From a virus, in IMG/VR virus record IMGVR_UViG_3300021957_004119, positions 1 to 22,955 of that record: a stretch of DNA of 22,955 bases; one strand, 5' to 3'. Below, piece by piece: positions 1 to 8,153 of this stretch. How positions within the stretch are numbered: position 1 is the stretch's first letter; each line of letters begins with the position of its first letter. The notes beneath the pieces were generated by a model. That model searched no databases, was not told where the DNA came from, and saw only the letters and a list, made by a program, of their open reading frames with translations. A program made the translations under genes and the position numbers.

Positions 1-401
1 TGGCTTTGAATGGTATTCGTATGATCTCAGTAGAACTTGAAGCAACAGCATTATCTGCTGGTGCCAACACAGTTGCTACTCTTCCTGCACAAACAGTTAT
101 TTTGGCTGCTGGTGTTGAAGTCACAGAAGCACTCGCAGGTGCAAGTGCTTTGACTTTTGACATTGGTACAGGTCTTGACGATGACGAGTTTGTTGCAGCT
201 TATGCAATGGCTGGTAAGGCTGTAGGTGCAGTAGCACCTTCAACACCAGGTGTTGCTTATCTAACAGCAGAAGACACACTGGACCTCACTGTTGATACCC
301 TCACAGGTACAGCAACGGCAGGTAAACTACGTGTGTGGGCAATGACTGCTGACGTTGACGGTAAAGGTGCTGATGAAGTATCTCGTGATTACCTTGCGTA
401 A
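1..401 (+). CDS. Small beta-rich virion protein (decoration-like), 5' end cut by one base
   Basis: The window opens with TGGCTTTGAATGG, so the natural start is very probably an ATG whose A lies one base before the window (protein MALNGIRM...). A TTG start at position 6 is possible but less likely. About 133 residues, rich in Ala, Thr, Gly and Val, with alternating hydrophobic stretches that suggest beta strands and no Cys. There is no signal peptide or membrane segment. It lies just upstream of adaptor- and nozzle-like genes, where head genes usually sit, so a capsid decoration or other minor structural role is plausible. I do not recognise the family by motif; the role is inferred from position and composition. 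A terminator-like hairpin follows it, which would suit a highly expressed head gene ending here. Confidence 0.5.
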   Translation, partial: ALNGIRMISVELEATALSAGANTVATLPAQTVILAAGVEVTEALAGASALTFDIGTGLDDDEFVAAYAMAGKAVGAVAPSTPGVAYLTAEDTLDLTVDTLTGTATAGKLRVWAMTADVDGKGADEVSRDYLA

Positions 402-415
402 TTAAAAGAACCTTG

Positions 416-458
416 GGGGCTGGGAAACTGGCCCCTTTAGGCTATCTAAAGGATTTTT
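416..458 (+). terminator. Overlapping hairpins with T-run after the first gene; second arm holds the next gene's SD
   Basis: Two competing stems are visible. One pairs GGGGC (416-420) with GCCCC (431-435). The other pairs CCTTTAG (434-440) with CTAAAGG (446-452) around a 5-base loop and is followed by ATTTTT (453-458), as in an intrinsic terminator. The stems share bases 434-435, so they exclude each other. The right arm of the second stem (AAAGG) is also the best Shine-Dalgarno for the gene starting at 462. A partial terminator or attenuator is plausible; the stems are short and activity is not proven. Confidence 0.45.
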
Positions 459-461
459 GCA

Positions 462-1193
462 ATGGCTACCTATGTTACACTGGTAAATCAACTACTACGT
501 AGATTGAATGAAGTTACCTTAGATACTGAAGGTGATGGTTTCGATACAGTACGTAACGTACAGGCATTGGCTAAAGATGCTGTTAATAATTCTATCAGAA
601 ATATTCTACAAACAGGGCAAGAGTGGCCTTTTCTTAAAACCACCTATGTCCAAACACTAGCTGTAGGTACGAGACAATATGATTTCCCTGCAGACTTTGC
701 CAGTGTAGACTGGGACACTTTTTATATAAAAAAACTAGGATCTTCAAACAATACTCCTAGTTTTTTGCCTACAATTTCTTTTGAGGAATACACTCAAAGA
801 TATCGTGGATTAGATGATCAAGCAGATGTAGGTTCAGGCATATCTGTACCACAACGTATCTATCAAACGTATGGAAGTAAATTTGGTGTGACTCCTGTCC
901 CAAATGCAGCATACGAAATAGAGTATGTATACTGGTCATTTCCTGCGGATCTATCCCTGTATGATGATACTTGTGTAATTCCAGACAGATTTAGTCACGT
1001 AGTTATTGACGGGGCTATGATGTACTTGATGAGATTTAGATCTAACGATCAAAGTGCTGCTGTTCACCAGCAAAATTTTGACAGTGGTATCCGTTCTATG
1101 AGACGCATACTTATGGATGATCCACTAGATATTAGATCTACAGTGGTTCAAAGAAATCAGTCTTTTAGTAATACAATTAGTAGTATTGTTTAA
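462..1193 (+). CDS. Head-tail adaptor-like protein (tail tube A / gp4-type role)
   Basis: 243 residues. The N-terminus (MATYVTLVNQLLRRLNEV) followed by a helical segment and a later NILQTGQEWPFLKTTY stretch resembles podovirus adaptor proteins, which sit under the portal and join the capsid to the tail. Those proteins typically begin with a helix around an LVN..L..LGE motif and carry a W-P-F element. The length of about 200-250 residues and the position before a nozzle-like gene both fit. It starts with ATG after AAAGGA at 448-453, eight bases away. Its stop shares one base with the next start (TAATG), so the two are translationally coupled. Family-level resemblance was judged by eye, so the role is moderately certain. 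Confidence 0.55.
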   Translation: MATYVTLVNQLLRRLNEVTLDTEGDGFDTVRNVQALAKDAVNNSIRNILQTGQEWPFLKTTYVQTLAVGTRQYDFPADFASVDWDTFYIKKLGSSNNTPSFLPTISFEEYTQRYRGLDDQADVGSGISVPQRIYQTYGSKFGVTPVPNAAYEIEYVYWSFPADLSLYDDTCVIPDRFSHVVIDGAMMYLMRFRSNDQSAAVHQQNFDSGIRSMRRILMDDPLDIRSTVVQRNQSFSNTISSIV

Positions 1194-2734
1194 TGCCCGA
1201 TAATTTAGGATCCATGAAAGTTTTTGCCGAGGGTGGCCTTAACACCAACAGAGATGTTTTATCTCAAGGTGAAAGAAGTCCAGGCTCTGCTATAAACCTT
1301 ATTAACTATGAGCCTGCTATTACTGGTGGGTACAGACGCATTAGTGGGTATAGTAATGATTACGGCACTGTGCCAGGGACAGCTAAAGTTCTTGGTGTTG
1401 CAGTATCTGACGGTATTAACGATGGTGTCTTAGCAGCTAGAAAACCTAGCTCAGGTAATAACTACCTGCATTACTGGGATAATTCTGCCGAAAATTGGGT
1501 GGCAGTGACTACTTCTGGATCTCCTACAATGACTGGGGTAAAAAAAGTAAGGTTTACCAAGTACAACTGGTCAGGTGAAAAGGTTCTATTAACAGATGGT
1601 GTAAATCCCGCAGCTACGTATGATGGGACAACTTACACGCAGGTTACACATGCTCAAGCCCCTACAACCCCTGCACACTCTGCAGTGTTTAAAAGACATG
1701 TGTTTTTTGCAGGTAATAGTTCAGACCCCTATAACCTTTATTTCAGTGCCCCTTTAGATGAAACTAACTTTAATCCTGATGATGGTGCAGGAGTTATCAA
1801 CATAGGTTTTCCTATTGTAGCTATCAAACCATTTAGGGATCAACTCTATATATTTGGTACCACTAATATTAGAAGGCTTGTAGGTAATAATATATCTGAC
1901 TGGTCAGTGCAGAATGTTACAGATGACTTAGGTTGTCTAGCTACAGACAGTGTTGTAGAGCTTGCAGGTGATTTACTCTTTCTGTCTCAAGATGGTCTAA
2001 GACCCATTTCAGGTACAAATAAGATTGGTGATGTTAATCTTGAGTCTATGACCAAAAACATTCAGTCTATTTTTACTAATATTGTTTTTGACATTGACCT
2101 CGATGGACTCTCCACCGTCATTATCAGGCAAAAATCTCAAATACGTTTTTTCTTTGCTTCGGCAGATTCACAGGGTATTATTGGGGGTTTTAGGGAAAAT
2201 CAACAGGGAGGTCTTAACTTTGAGTTTGGACAGTTACTGGGGATTGAACCTACTTGTGCTGATAGTGGTTATCTTGGGCAGTATGAATTTGTAATTCATG
2301 GTGAGTCTGATGGTAAAGTATATAGACAAGAGCAAGGCAATAGCTTTGGTGGAACTGATATTTTTAGTACGTTTCAAACACCTTATTATTATATGGAAGA
2401 TCCAGAACAAAGAAAGATATTTTATGACGTATCAACTTATTTAAGATCAGAGGGGGATACAGAAATTATTCTTTCTGTTGGTTTTGACTATGGAGATAAC
2501 AACACTCCTATTAGTACAAACTACAATCTAACTACCGAAAAAGCAGCAGCTTTTTATAATGAAGCTATCTATGATAGCACAGCTATTTTTGATGGTAATC
2601 CATCTCCTGTTAGAAAAACAAATATAAGTGGGTCGGGTAAGTCCGTTTCCTTCACTTATGTTACTAATGGGCAAACAGCATCACACAGCATCCAAGGAAT
2701 GGTCGTCACATATGGCGTGGGGGATAGAAGGTAA
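1193..2734 (+). CDS. Tail nozzle / tail stabilisation-like protein (gp10/gp12-type role)
   Basis: 513 residues. The N-terminus has an NLINYEPAITGGYRRISGY stretch, typical of podovirus tail nozzle and needle-adjacent proteins in which an early strand carries a G-x-RR-x-G pattern. The middle is beta-rich with recurring aromatic and Asp-Gly turns and a segment near residues 225-275 (DDLGCLATDSVVELAGDLLF, then LSQDGLRPISG). This is reminiscent of propeller blades in P22 gp10 and T7 gp12-type proteins. It overlaps the adaptor stop by one base and is followed at once by the long fibre (TAA then ATG). Acting as the distal tail tube or nozzle to which fibres attach is inferred from family resemblance and order. 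Arg codons are mostly AGA/AGG. Confidence 0.5.
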   Translation: MPDNLGSMKVFAEGGLNTNRDVLSQGERSPGSAINLINYEPAITGGYRRISGYSNDYGTVPGTAKVLGVAVSDGINDGVLAARKPSSGNNYLHYWDNSAENWVAVTTSGSPTMTGVKKVRFTKYNWSGEKVLLTDGVNPAATYDGTTYTQVTHAQAPTTPAHSAVFKRHVFFAGNSSDPYNLYFSAPLDETNFNPDDGAGVINIGFPIVAIKPFRDQLYIFGTTNIRRLVGNNISDWSVQNVTDDLGCLATDSVVELAGDLLFLSQDGLRPISGTNKIGDVNLESMTKNIQSIFTNIVFDIDLDGLSTVIIRQKSQIRFFFASADSQGIIGGFRENQQGGLNFEFGQLLGIEPTCADSGYLGQYEFVIHGESDGKVYRQEQGNSFGGTDIFSTFQTPYYYMEDPEQRKIFYDVSTYLRSEGDTEIILSVGFDYGDNNTPISTNYNLTTEKAAAFYNEAIYDSTAIFDGNPSPVRKTNISGSGKSVSFTYVTNGQTASHSIQGMVVTYGVGDRR

Positions 2735-5311
2735 ATGGCAGGTTATACAAGGCAGAGTGTTGCCGATATTGTTGCAAATGCAATTATCAAAGCTGCACCA
2801 GTAAACGCAGAATACAATGCTATTCGTGATGCTTTTAACGCAAGCACGGGCCACAAGCATGATGGAACCTCCGCAGAGGGGGCTTATGTACCTCTTATTG
2901 CAGATTTAGATGCTAAGAATAAAGTAGTAATAGATACAACTAACAATCGTGTAAGTTTCTATAATGAAGTTTCTTCTGTTGCTGTAGAGCAGATTAGACT
3001 AGAAGATGGTATTCTAAAACCTGTAACAGATAACGATATAGACCTTGGTGCTTCAGGGGCAGAGTTTAAAGATCTGTACATTAATGGTTTTGGCTATATT
3101 GACTCCGTAGTTATCACAGGTGGTACTATTGACGCAACTGCGATAGGAGGAACTACCCCTGCTGCTGCTGCTTTTACCACTATGGATGCTTCGGGTAACG
3201 CAACTGTTGGGGGTACGTTTGGGGTAACAGGTAATTCCACAGTAGGTGGTACTTTTGCTGTAACTGGTACAACTGCACTGACGGGCACTGCAACTATTAC
3301 ATCGGCAGATATTAACTCTGGTGCAATAGACAATACTACCATTGGCAACAGTACTCCCCTTACAATTACAGGGACTACTATTACAGGTACGTCACTTGTT
3401 GGACCTCTTACTGGCGATGTTACTGGTGATGTCACTGGCAATGTAACTGGAGATCTCACTGGAAACGTAACGGGTAATGTAGCAGGTAACTTAGATGGCA
3501 TTGTTGGTTCTTCTACTCCTGCTGCTGGTACTTTTACAACTGTATCAACATCTGGACAAGCAACCTTGGCGACTGCTGATATTAACGGCGGTAGCATTGA
3601 CAATACTATTATTGGAGCAGCAACTGCTGCAGCTATAACAGGTACTACCATTACTGGTACGAGTCTTGTGGGTCCAGTAACAGGGGATGTGACAGGCAAT
3701 CTTGCAGGTAATGTAACTGGAAATGTAACAGGTGACCTGACGGGTAACGTAACTGCTGCGTCTGGTTCGTCTACATTTAATAATGTTGTAATTGATGGCA
3801 CACTGAATATGAATGCTGGTACTACAGCTACTATTCAGAACCTTACTGCACCAGTAAATGATCTTGACGCAGCTACGAAAAAGTACGTGGACGATGAAGT
3901 AGCTGGTCTTGTAGACTCTGCCCCTGGTACATTAGACACACTGAACGAACTGGCTGCAGCATTAGGAGATGACTCAGACTTTGCCAACACAATCACAACT
4001 AGCATAGCAACCAAGTTACCACTAGCAGGTGGTACAATGACTGGTGCTATTGCTATGGGTACATCTAAGATTACAGGTCTAGGTGATCCAACTGCGGCAC
4101 AAGACGCAGCAAGTAAAAACTACACTGATACTACATTCTTAGGTCTGTCTGGTGGCACCATGACAGGTGCTATCGACATGGGTAGCCAAAAGATTACTAC
4201 TACCTACACACCTACAGACAATGCCGACCTTACTACTAAGACGTATGTAGATGGTGTATTAGGGTCAGCTACTGCTGCAGCTGCAAGTGCCTCAGCTGCT
4301 GCTACATCTGAGACAAATGCTGCAACGTCAGCAACTAATGCTGCCACTAGTGAGACAAATGCAGCTACCTCAGAAACCAATGCTGCTGCATCATACGACA
4401 GCTTTGATGATAGATATTTAGGTGCTAAGGCTTCGGCCCCTACAGTGGATAATGACGGAGATGCACTAATACCTGGTGCTCTTTATTTCAACACTACTAC
4501 TGACATTATGAATGTTAGAACGAGTGGTGGATCTTGGACTTCTGCAGGTTCTTCTGTCAATGGCACATCTGCCAGAAATACTTACATTGCTACGTCAGGT
4601 CAAACTGTTTTTGCTTCTACGTATGACTCTGGGTTTGTAGATGTGTACCTCAATGGTCTAAAATTATTGTCCACTACAGACTTTACAGCTACGACAGGAA
4701 CTAGTGTTGTTCTTACAACGGGAGCCACGGCAGGTGATATCGTTGATATTGTAGCTTACGGTACTTTTAATCTGGCTAATCATTTAACAGAAACACAGTC
4801 TGATGCTAAATACCTATTAGAATCAAACAATCTGTCGGATCTAGTAGATGCCTCAACAGCAAGAACAAATCTTGGTGTAGCCATTGGCTCTAATGTACAA
4901 GCCTATGATGCAGGTTTAACATCCATTGCAGGCCTTAGTACTGCAGCAGATAAGATGATATACACTACTGGGTCTGACAATTATGCTACTGCAGACCTAA
5001 GTTCTTTTGGACGAACACTAATTGATGATGCAGATGCCTCTGCTTCCAGAACAACATTAGGGGTTGTTATTGGCACAGATATACAGGCTTTTAATTCTAA
5101 TTTAACAGGCGTTAATCAAGGTTTAGCTACGACAGACAGTCCTACTTTTGCTACAGCAAATATTACAACTGCAGACTTTGGTAACTGGACAATCACTGAA
5201 AGCAGTGGCTCTTTGTACTTTGCTACTGGCGGTACAAATAAGATGAAGCTAGATGCTTCTGGTAATTTGACTGTTGTAGGGAACGTAAATGCTAATGCTA
5301 CTATTACATAG
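2735..5311 (+). CDS. Long modular tail fibre
   Basis: 858 residues. Modules in order: a likely virion-attachment N-terminus (1-60) with HKHDGT at about 40-45; a strand-rich segment with NDIDLGASGAEFKDLYINGF (99-118); a Thr/Gly/Val-rich beta-helical repeat region (about 120-345) with two ~90-residue units and TG(D/N)V tetrapeptides; two GGTMTGAI(A/D)MG units (about 432 and 473) with KKYVD/KTYVD motifs; an Ala/Thr/Ser/Asn repeat rod (510-552); a DDRYLGAKASAPTVDNDGDAL module (from 558); a DVYLNGLKL module (about 635-680); and a Leu/Ser-rich distal part. It ends with a KMKLDASGNLTVVGNV stretch, which in related fibres usually runs into an S74 chaperone domain; here the stop follows. It starts directly after the previous stop with AGAAGG as Shine-Dalgarno. 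Receptor contact by the distal part is inference. Confidence 0.8.
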   Translation: MAGYTRQSVADIVANAIIKAAPVNAEYNAIRDAFNASTGHKHDGTSAEGAYVPLIADLDAKNKVVIDTTNNRVSFYNEVSSVAVEQIRLEDGILKPVTDNDIDLGASGAEFKDLYINGFGYIDSVVITGGTIDATAIGGTTPAAAAFTTMDASGNATVGGTFGVTGNSTVGGTFAVTGTTALTGTATITSADINSGAIDNTTIGNSTPLTITGTTITGTSLVGPLTGDVTGDVTGNVTGDLTGNVTGNVAGNLDGIVGSSTPAAGTFTTVSTSGQATLATADINGGSIDNTIIGAATAAAITGTTITGTSLVGPVTGDVTGNLAGNVTGNVTGDLTGNVTAASGSSTFNNVVIDGTLNMNAGTTATIQNLTAPVNDLDAATKKYVDDEVAGLVDSAPGTLDTLNELAAALGDDSDFANTITTSIATKLPLAGGTMTGAIAMGTSKITGLGDPTAAQDAASKNYTDTTFLGLSGGTMTGAIDMGSQKITTTYTPTDNADLTTKTYVDGVLGSATAAAASASAAATSETNAATSATNAATSETNAATSETNAAASYDSFDDRYLGAKASAPTVDNDGDALIPGALYFNTTTDIMNVRTSGGSWTSAGSSVNGTSARNTYIATSGQTVFASTYDSGFVDVYLNGLKLLSTTDFTATTGTSVVLTTGATAGDIVDIVAYGTFNLANHLTETQSDAKYLLESNNLSDLVDASTARTNLGVAIGSNVQAYDAGLTSIAGLSTAADKMIYTTGSDNYATADLSSFGRTLIDDADASASRTTLGVVIGTDIQAFNSNLTGVNQGLATTDSPTFATANITTADFGNWTITESSGSLYFATGGTNKMKLDASGNLTVVGNVNANATIT
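3290..3767 (+). repeat. ~90-residue internal duplication in the fibre with TG(D/N)V tandem units
   Basis: Two coding units, residues about 186-275 and from 276 on, align at a 90-residue (270-base) offset. Each begins with (T/A)ADIN(S/G)G(A/S)IDNT and continues through ITGTTITGTSLVGP. Each ends in a run of four-residue TGDV/TGNV/TGDL units, which at the DNA level is a degenerate 12-base tandem repeat. This suggests a beta-solenoid shaft whose length can change by unequal recombination. Confidence 0.75.
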
Positions 5312-5319
5312 GGTGTGAT

Positions 5320-5538
5320 ATGGGACTGCAAATAAACGATACTAATGTAATTGATGATAATAAGAACATTGTGTCTGGGACACCTTCTGTCCAAGGTACA
5401 ATAGTAAAAGCTACTGTGTCTTATATTGCCCCTACTGGGACAACTGCACAAAGACCATCATCACCTTCCACAGGTATGTTATTCTTTGACACTGATGAAG
5501 GTAAGCTTGTCGCCTACAATGGCACTGAATGGGTATAA
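5320..5538 (+). CDS. Short stand-alone fibre module (first short/long pair, short member)
   Basis: 72 residues: an INDTNVIDDNKN start, a linker, then GTTAQRPSSPSTGMLFFDTD and a final LVAYNGTEWV, where the protein stops. The same two blocks form the N-termini of the genes at 5542, 7922 and 8154, so this is a free copy of a module the long proteins carry as their first ~70 residues. RPSSPxTGxLFFDTD blocks followed by a Trp are common in marine phage tail proteins, as far as I recall. There is no Cys, signal peptide or membrane segment. It sits eight bases after the fibre stop. A role as cap, adaptor or assembly partner of the long paralogue is inference. Confidence 0.65.
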   Translation: MGLQINDTNVIDDNKNIVSGTPSVQGTIVKATVSYIAPTGTTAQRPSSPSTGMLFFDTDEGKLVAYNGTEWV

Positions 5539-5541
5539 AGT

Positions 5542-7053
5542 ATGTCTTATAAAATAAACGATACAGTTGTTGTTGATGACTCAAGAAACGTTTGTGCTTG
5601 TTGTGTGACCTCCTGTTGCTTTACGGCCAGTGACCAAATGATTATTCCCTCTGGTAACACAGCAGGTAGACCGACAGGGGCTACTGGCTCCCTGTATTTT
5701 GACACTGACGAAGCTGCTCTTGTTGCTTATGATGGTACTGAGTGGGCTACTCAAGGTGGGGCTGGGATGCCAACTTGTAACCTTGCGGGTGCTCCCACTA
5801 CCTACACGTTTGCTGGTAACCTAAAAGACTTAAATTCTTATGAACCAATTATGCCGTATAACACAGCTTTATCGGATGCACAGGCAAGGTGTTGTAACGC
5901 AAGGATGTGTATGTCAGTTATACCAAGAGCAACTGGAATGCTGCAAACTCTAGTATGTTCGGATGATGCTTTTAGTTGTTGTTTTAGTTGTTTTAATGAA
6001 ACAACATACTTATCTCCAGACAGGTCTTTTGTTTCAATAGGAGGTAAGGGCGGTGCCACGGGTGGTTCAGCCTCCTATGGATTTAGCTCAGAAGATAATG
6101 CTTGGTACTACTCCCTTACGTGTAGTGGAGTAAGCCAATCTTTAATGTCTAAAATTGGCAATAAAATAATCGTAGCCCATCTCTGCTGCTGCCATTTTGC
6201 TATTTACGACCCAACTACTGGTTGTAGGTGTTTTTGTGGAACTCTTTCTACGTCACATAAAATTAAGGGGATTTACGAAGCTGCTTCAGGAAACTTAGGG
6301 CTAGTTACAGACTACAGTAATAGAACAGTTTTTACTGACATAAGTCTTACGGACTGTACCACCATATGTGGTAGGATGGGTGGAGACTATTTAAACCAAA
6401 CTGACTTTAACCTGAGACACGTAGCTCAAACTACTGACAAAGTTGCAGTGGGGTATCGTTTAAATTGTGGGGTTGGGGCATGCTGTGACCGTGCGGTTGT
6501 TTTAGATAAGACTACTGGTTGTATCTACCACTACTGTCCACCTACAATATGTGGGTGTTCACAAGGCAATCTGCAAACTCAAGTACTTACTATTAACGAT
6601 AACATCTACCTTAAAACGTATGTTGAGGGATATCAAACTCAGTGTGCAGGCACTGTCTTGACTAGAGTTTGCGATAACTTCTGTTTGTGCGGTGGTGTTG
6701 TAATTCAGGGTAGGTGTTGTGCTTGGTGGGGTCCAGATAATGAGAAGGTGTGGCCCAGATTTAATGCTGAAACTGTGTCTTTCCCGTTTCACCATAAGTG
6801 TTATATTCAAGGGACGTATCAAGCACTTGCTACCGTAGACTTGTATGAGTCAGGAAGCACCTCAAACACTTTTAAAGGTTCTGATCAAACGGGTTCTCCT
6901 GCTGGGTACTGTATCTACTTTAGTAAACACACTACTTCTTGCCCATCTTTCTGTACGGGAGTTGGGCTTAATGCGGGAAATATTGTTTGCTCTGGTGTAA
7001 GTGGGGGATGCCTTGCATACTGTATCCGTGTCCATAAGTTTATATGCTGTTAA
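5542..7053 (+). CDS. Cysteine-rich tail fibre/spike-like protein (first pair, long member)
   Basis: 503 residues. The first ~70 match the shared module: KINDTVVVDDSRN, then PSGNTAGRPTG, FDTDE and a GTEWA end. Cys begins directly after DSRN (VCACCVTSCC) and continues to the last residues (FICC). I count about 44 Cys (near 9%), many in CC or CxC groups, including HLCCCHF and GCRCFCG. The body has blade-like repeats of a strand, a D-x-x-TTG turn and another strand (IYDPTTGCRCFCG near 6205; VLDKTTGCIYHYC near 6505). These hint at a propeller or solenoid, but I do not recognise a named family. The frame is intact and Cys codons are spread over its length, so this is not a frameshift artefact. The role is inferred from the shared N-terminus and the position among fibres. 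Disulfide stabilisation or metal binding are both possible. Confidence 0.7.
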   Translation: MSYKINDTVVVDDSRNVCACCVTSCCFTASDQMIIPSGNTAGRPTGATGSLYFDTDEAALVAYDGTEWATQGGAGMPTCNLAGAPTTYTFAGNLKDLNSYEPIMPYNTALSDAQARCCNARMCMSVIPRATGMLQTLVCSDDAFSCCFSCFNETTYLSPDRSFVSIGGKGGATGGSASYGFSSEDNAWYYSLTCSGVSQSLMSKIGNKIIVAHLCCCHFAIYDPTTGCRCFCGTLSTSHKIKGIYEAASGNLGLVTDYSNRTVFTDISLTDCTTICGRMGGDYLNQTDFNLRHVAQTTDKVAVGYRLNCGVGACCDRAVVLDKTTGCIYHYCPPTICGCSQGNLQTQVLTINDNIYLKTYVEGYQTQCAGTVLTRVCDNFCLCGGVVIQGRCCAWWGPDNEKVWPRFNAETVSFPFHHKCYIQGTYQALATVDLYESGSTSNTFKGSDQTGSPAGYCIYFSKHTTSCPSFCTGVGLNAGNIVCSGVSGGCLAYCIRVHKFICC

Positions 7054-7077
7054 ACAAGTTTTAAAAGGGATTAAAAA

Positions 7078-7920
7078 ATGAGCAAGGCAAGAGATTTAGC
7101 AGATTTAATTTCTACAGGGGGTACTCTGTCAGATCTCACTTCTAGTGCAACAGAGTTAAATGCTTTAGATGGAATTACCTCTGACGTAAACGAACTAAAT
7201 ATTCTAGATGGGGTTACATCTACTACTGCAGAATTAAATATTCTAGCTGGTGTTACCTCCAGTTCTGCAGAGTTAAACTTTGTAGACGGTGTTACATCTA
7301 GTGTACAAACCCAAATAGATACAAAAGCTCCATTAGCAAACCCCACATTTACAGGAACTGTCAATGGTGCTGCACTGGTTTTAACTGGAAATCTTACGGT
7401 TTCAGGAACTACAACAACTGTAAACTCAAATACCGTAGAGATTGGAGACTCGATTATAACTCTAAACTCTGACGAAGATGGTACACCTACTCAGAATGGT
7501 GGTATTGAGGTTGAAAGAGGTACTACCGACAACGTAAGATTTATCTGGGATGAAACTAATGATCAATGGTCTGCTGAGTCTTTTAATGGTTCGGCTTGGG
7601 TAGCAGCAAACTTTAAAGCAGCTACTGCAACTGTTACTGACCTTGATACAACCTCTGATCAAAACTTAAAACAAGATATTTATAATATTGAGAATCCCGT
7701 TGAGAAGGTAAAACAGATAAGTGGTGTGCATTTTACCTGGATTGAAACGGGAAAAGATTCTGCAGGTGTCATAGCTCAAGAAGTTGAGGCTGTTATGCCT
7801 GAGTTAGTTACTGACAAAGACGAAGGATATAAAGCTGTAAATTACATGGGTATCATTGGCCTATTAGTAGAAACAGTAAAAGAGTTAGAAAATAGAATAC
7901 AGCAGTTAGAAGATAGTTAA
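7078..7920 (+). CDS. Tail fibre with C-terminal S74 intramolecular chaperone
   Basis: 280 residues. The N-terminus carries four 13-residue ELNxLDGVT-type repeats (about 22-76), then a beta-rich segment with LTGNLTVSGTTTTVNSNTVE and a short W-rich turn. From about 190 to the end is an S74 (intramolecular chaperone auto-processing) domain: SDQNLKQDI, GVHFTWIE, AGVIAQEVEAVMPELV, AVNYMGIIGLLVETVKELE and a terminal helix. S74 domains trimerise, help the fibre fold and are then released by self-cleavage just before the conserved Ser. Ser193 and Lys198 are present in the expected S-D-x-x-L-K context, so cleavage looks possible and would leave a mature part of about 192 residues. The Shine-Dalgarno is AAAAGGGA. 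It separates the two short/long gene pairs. Confidence 0.85.
   Translation: MSKARDLADLISTGGTLSDLTSSATELNALDGITSDVNELNILDGVTSTTAELNILAGVTSSSAELNFVDGVTSSVQTQIDTKAPLANPTFTGTVNGAALVLTGNLTVSGTTTTVNSNTVEIGDSIITLNSDEDGTPTQNGGIEVERGTTDNVRFIWDETNDQWSAESFNGSAWVAANFKAATATVTDLDTTSDQNLKQDIYNIENPVEKVKQISGVHFTWIETGKDSAGVIAQEVEAVMPELVTDKDEGYKAVNYMGIIGLLVETVKELENRIQQLEDS
7153..7308 (+). repeat. Four 13-residue ELNxLDGVT repeats
   Basis: ELN occurs at residues 26, 39, 52 and 65 of the S74 fibre. Each is followed by a hydrophobic pair, D/A-G and (V/I)TS, giving an exact 13-residue (39-base) period. Such repeats are frequent in marine phage fibres and probably form a trimeric helical or beta shaft. Confidence 0.8.
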
Positions 7921-7921
7921 G

Positions 7922-8140
7922 ATGGCAGTAAAAATTAACGGCACTACAGTACTTAACGACTCCAGGAATTTTACGAGTGATACTGTATCAATACAGGGCA
8001 CAAATCTTGTCGCCACTCAAAAATTTAAAGTTGCTTCTGGCACTACAGCCCAACGTCCTAGTAGTCCTGGTACTGGGGATCTATTTTTTGACACGGACGA
8101 AGGAACACTCATTTCCTTTAATGGAACTGATTGGGCATAA
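7922..8140 (+). CDS. Short stand-alone fibre module (second short/long pair, short member)
   Basis: 72 residues, the same length as the gene at 5320 and built the same way: KINGTTVLNDSRN, then a SGTTAQRPSSPGTG block, LFFDTDEG and a final FNGTDWA with the stop just after it. It lacks Cys. It begins two bases after the stop of the S74 fibre. It is closer in layout to 5320 than to its long neighbour at 8154: both short copies have a (S/T)xQGTxxxAT linker that the Cys-rich copies replace. This supports duplication of a whole two-gene cassette. Its function is unknown; an attachment or assembly partner role is inferred. Confidence 0.65.
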   Translation: MAVKINGTTVLNDSRNFTSDTVSIQGTNLVATQKFKVASGTTAQRPSSPGTGDLFFDTDEGTLISFNGTDWA

Positions 8141-8153
8141 AGAGGAATAAGTA

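Noticed and set aside
3094-3801. 235-residue open frame on the minus strand
   Set aside because: Low-complexity Val/Pro/Thr translation opposite the Thr/Gly/Val repeats of the long fibre; it is a mirror of the repeat composition with no independent motif.
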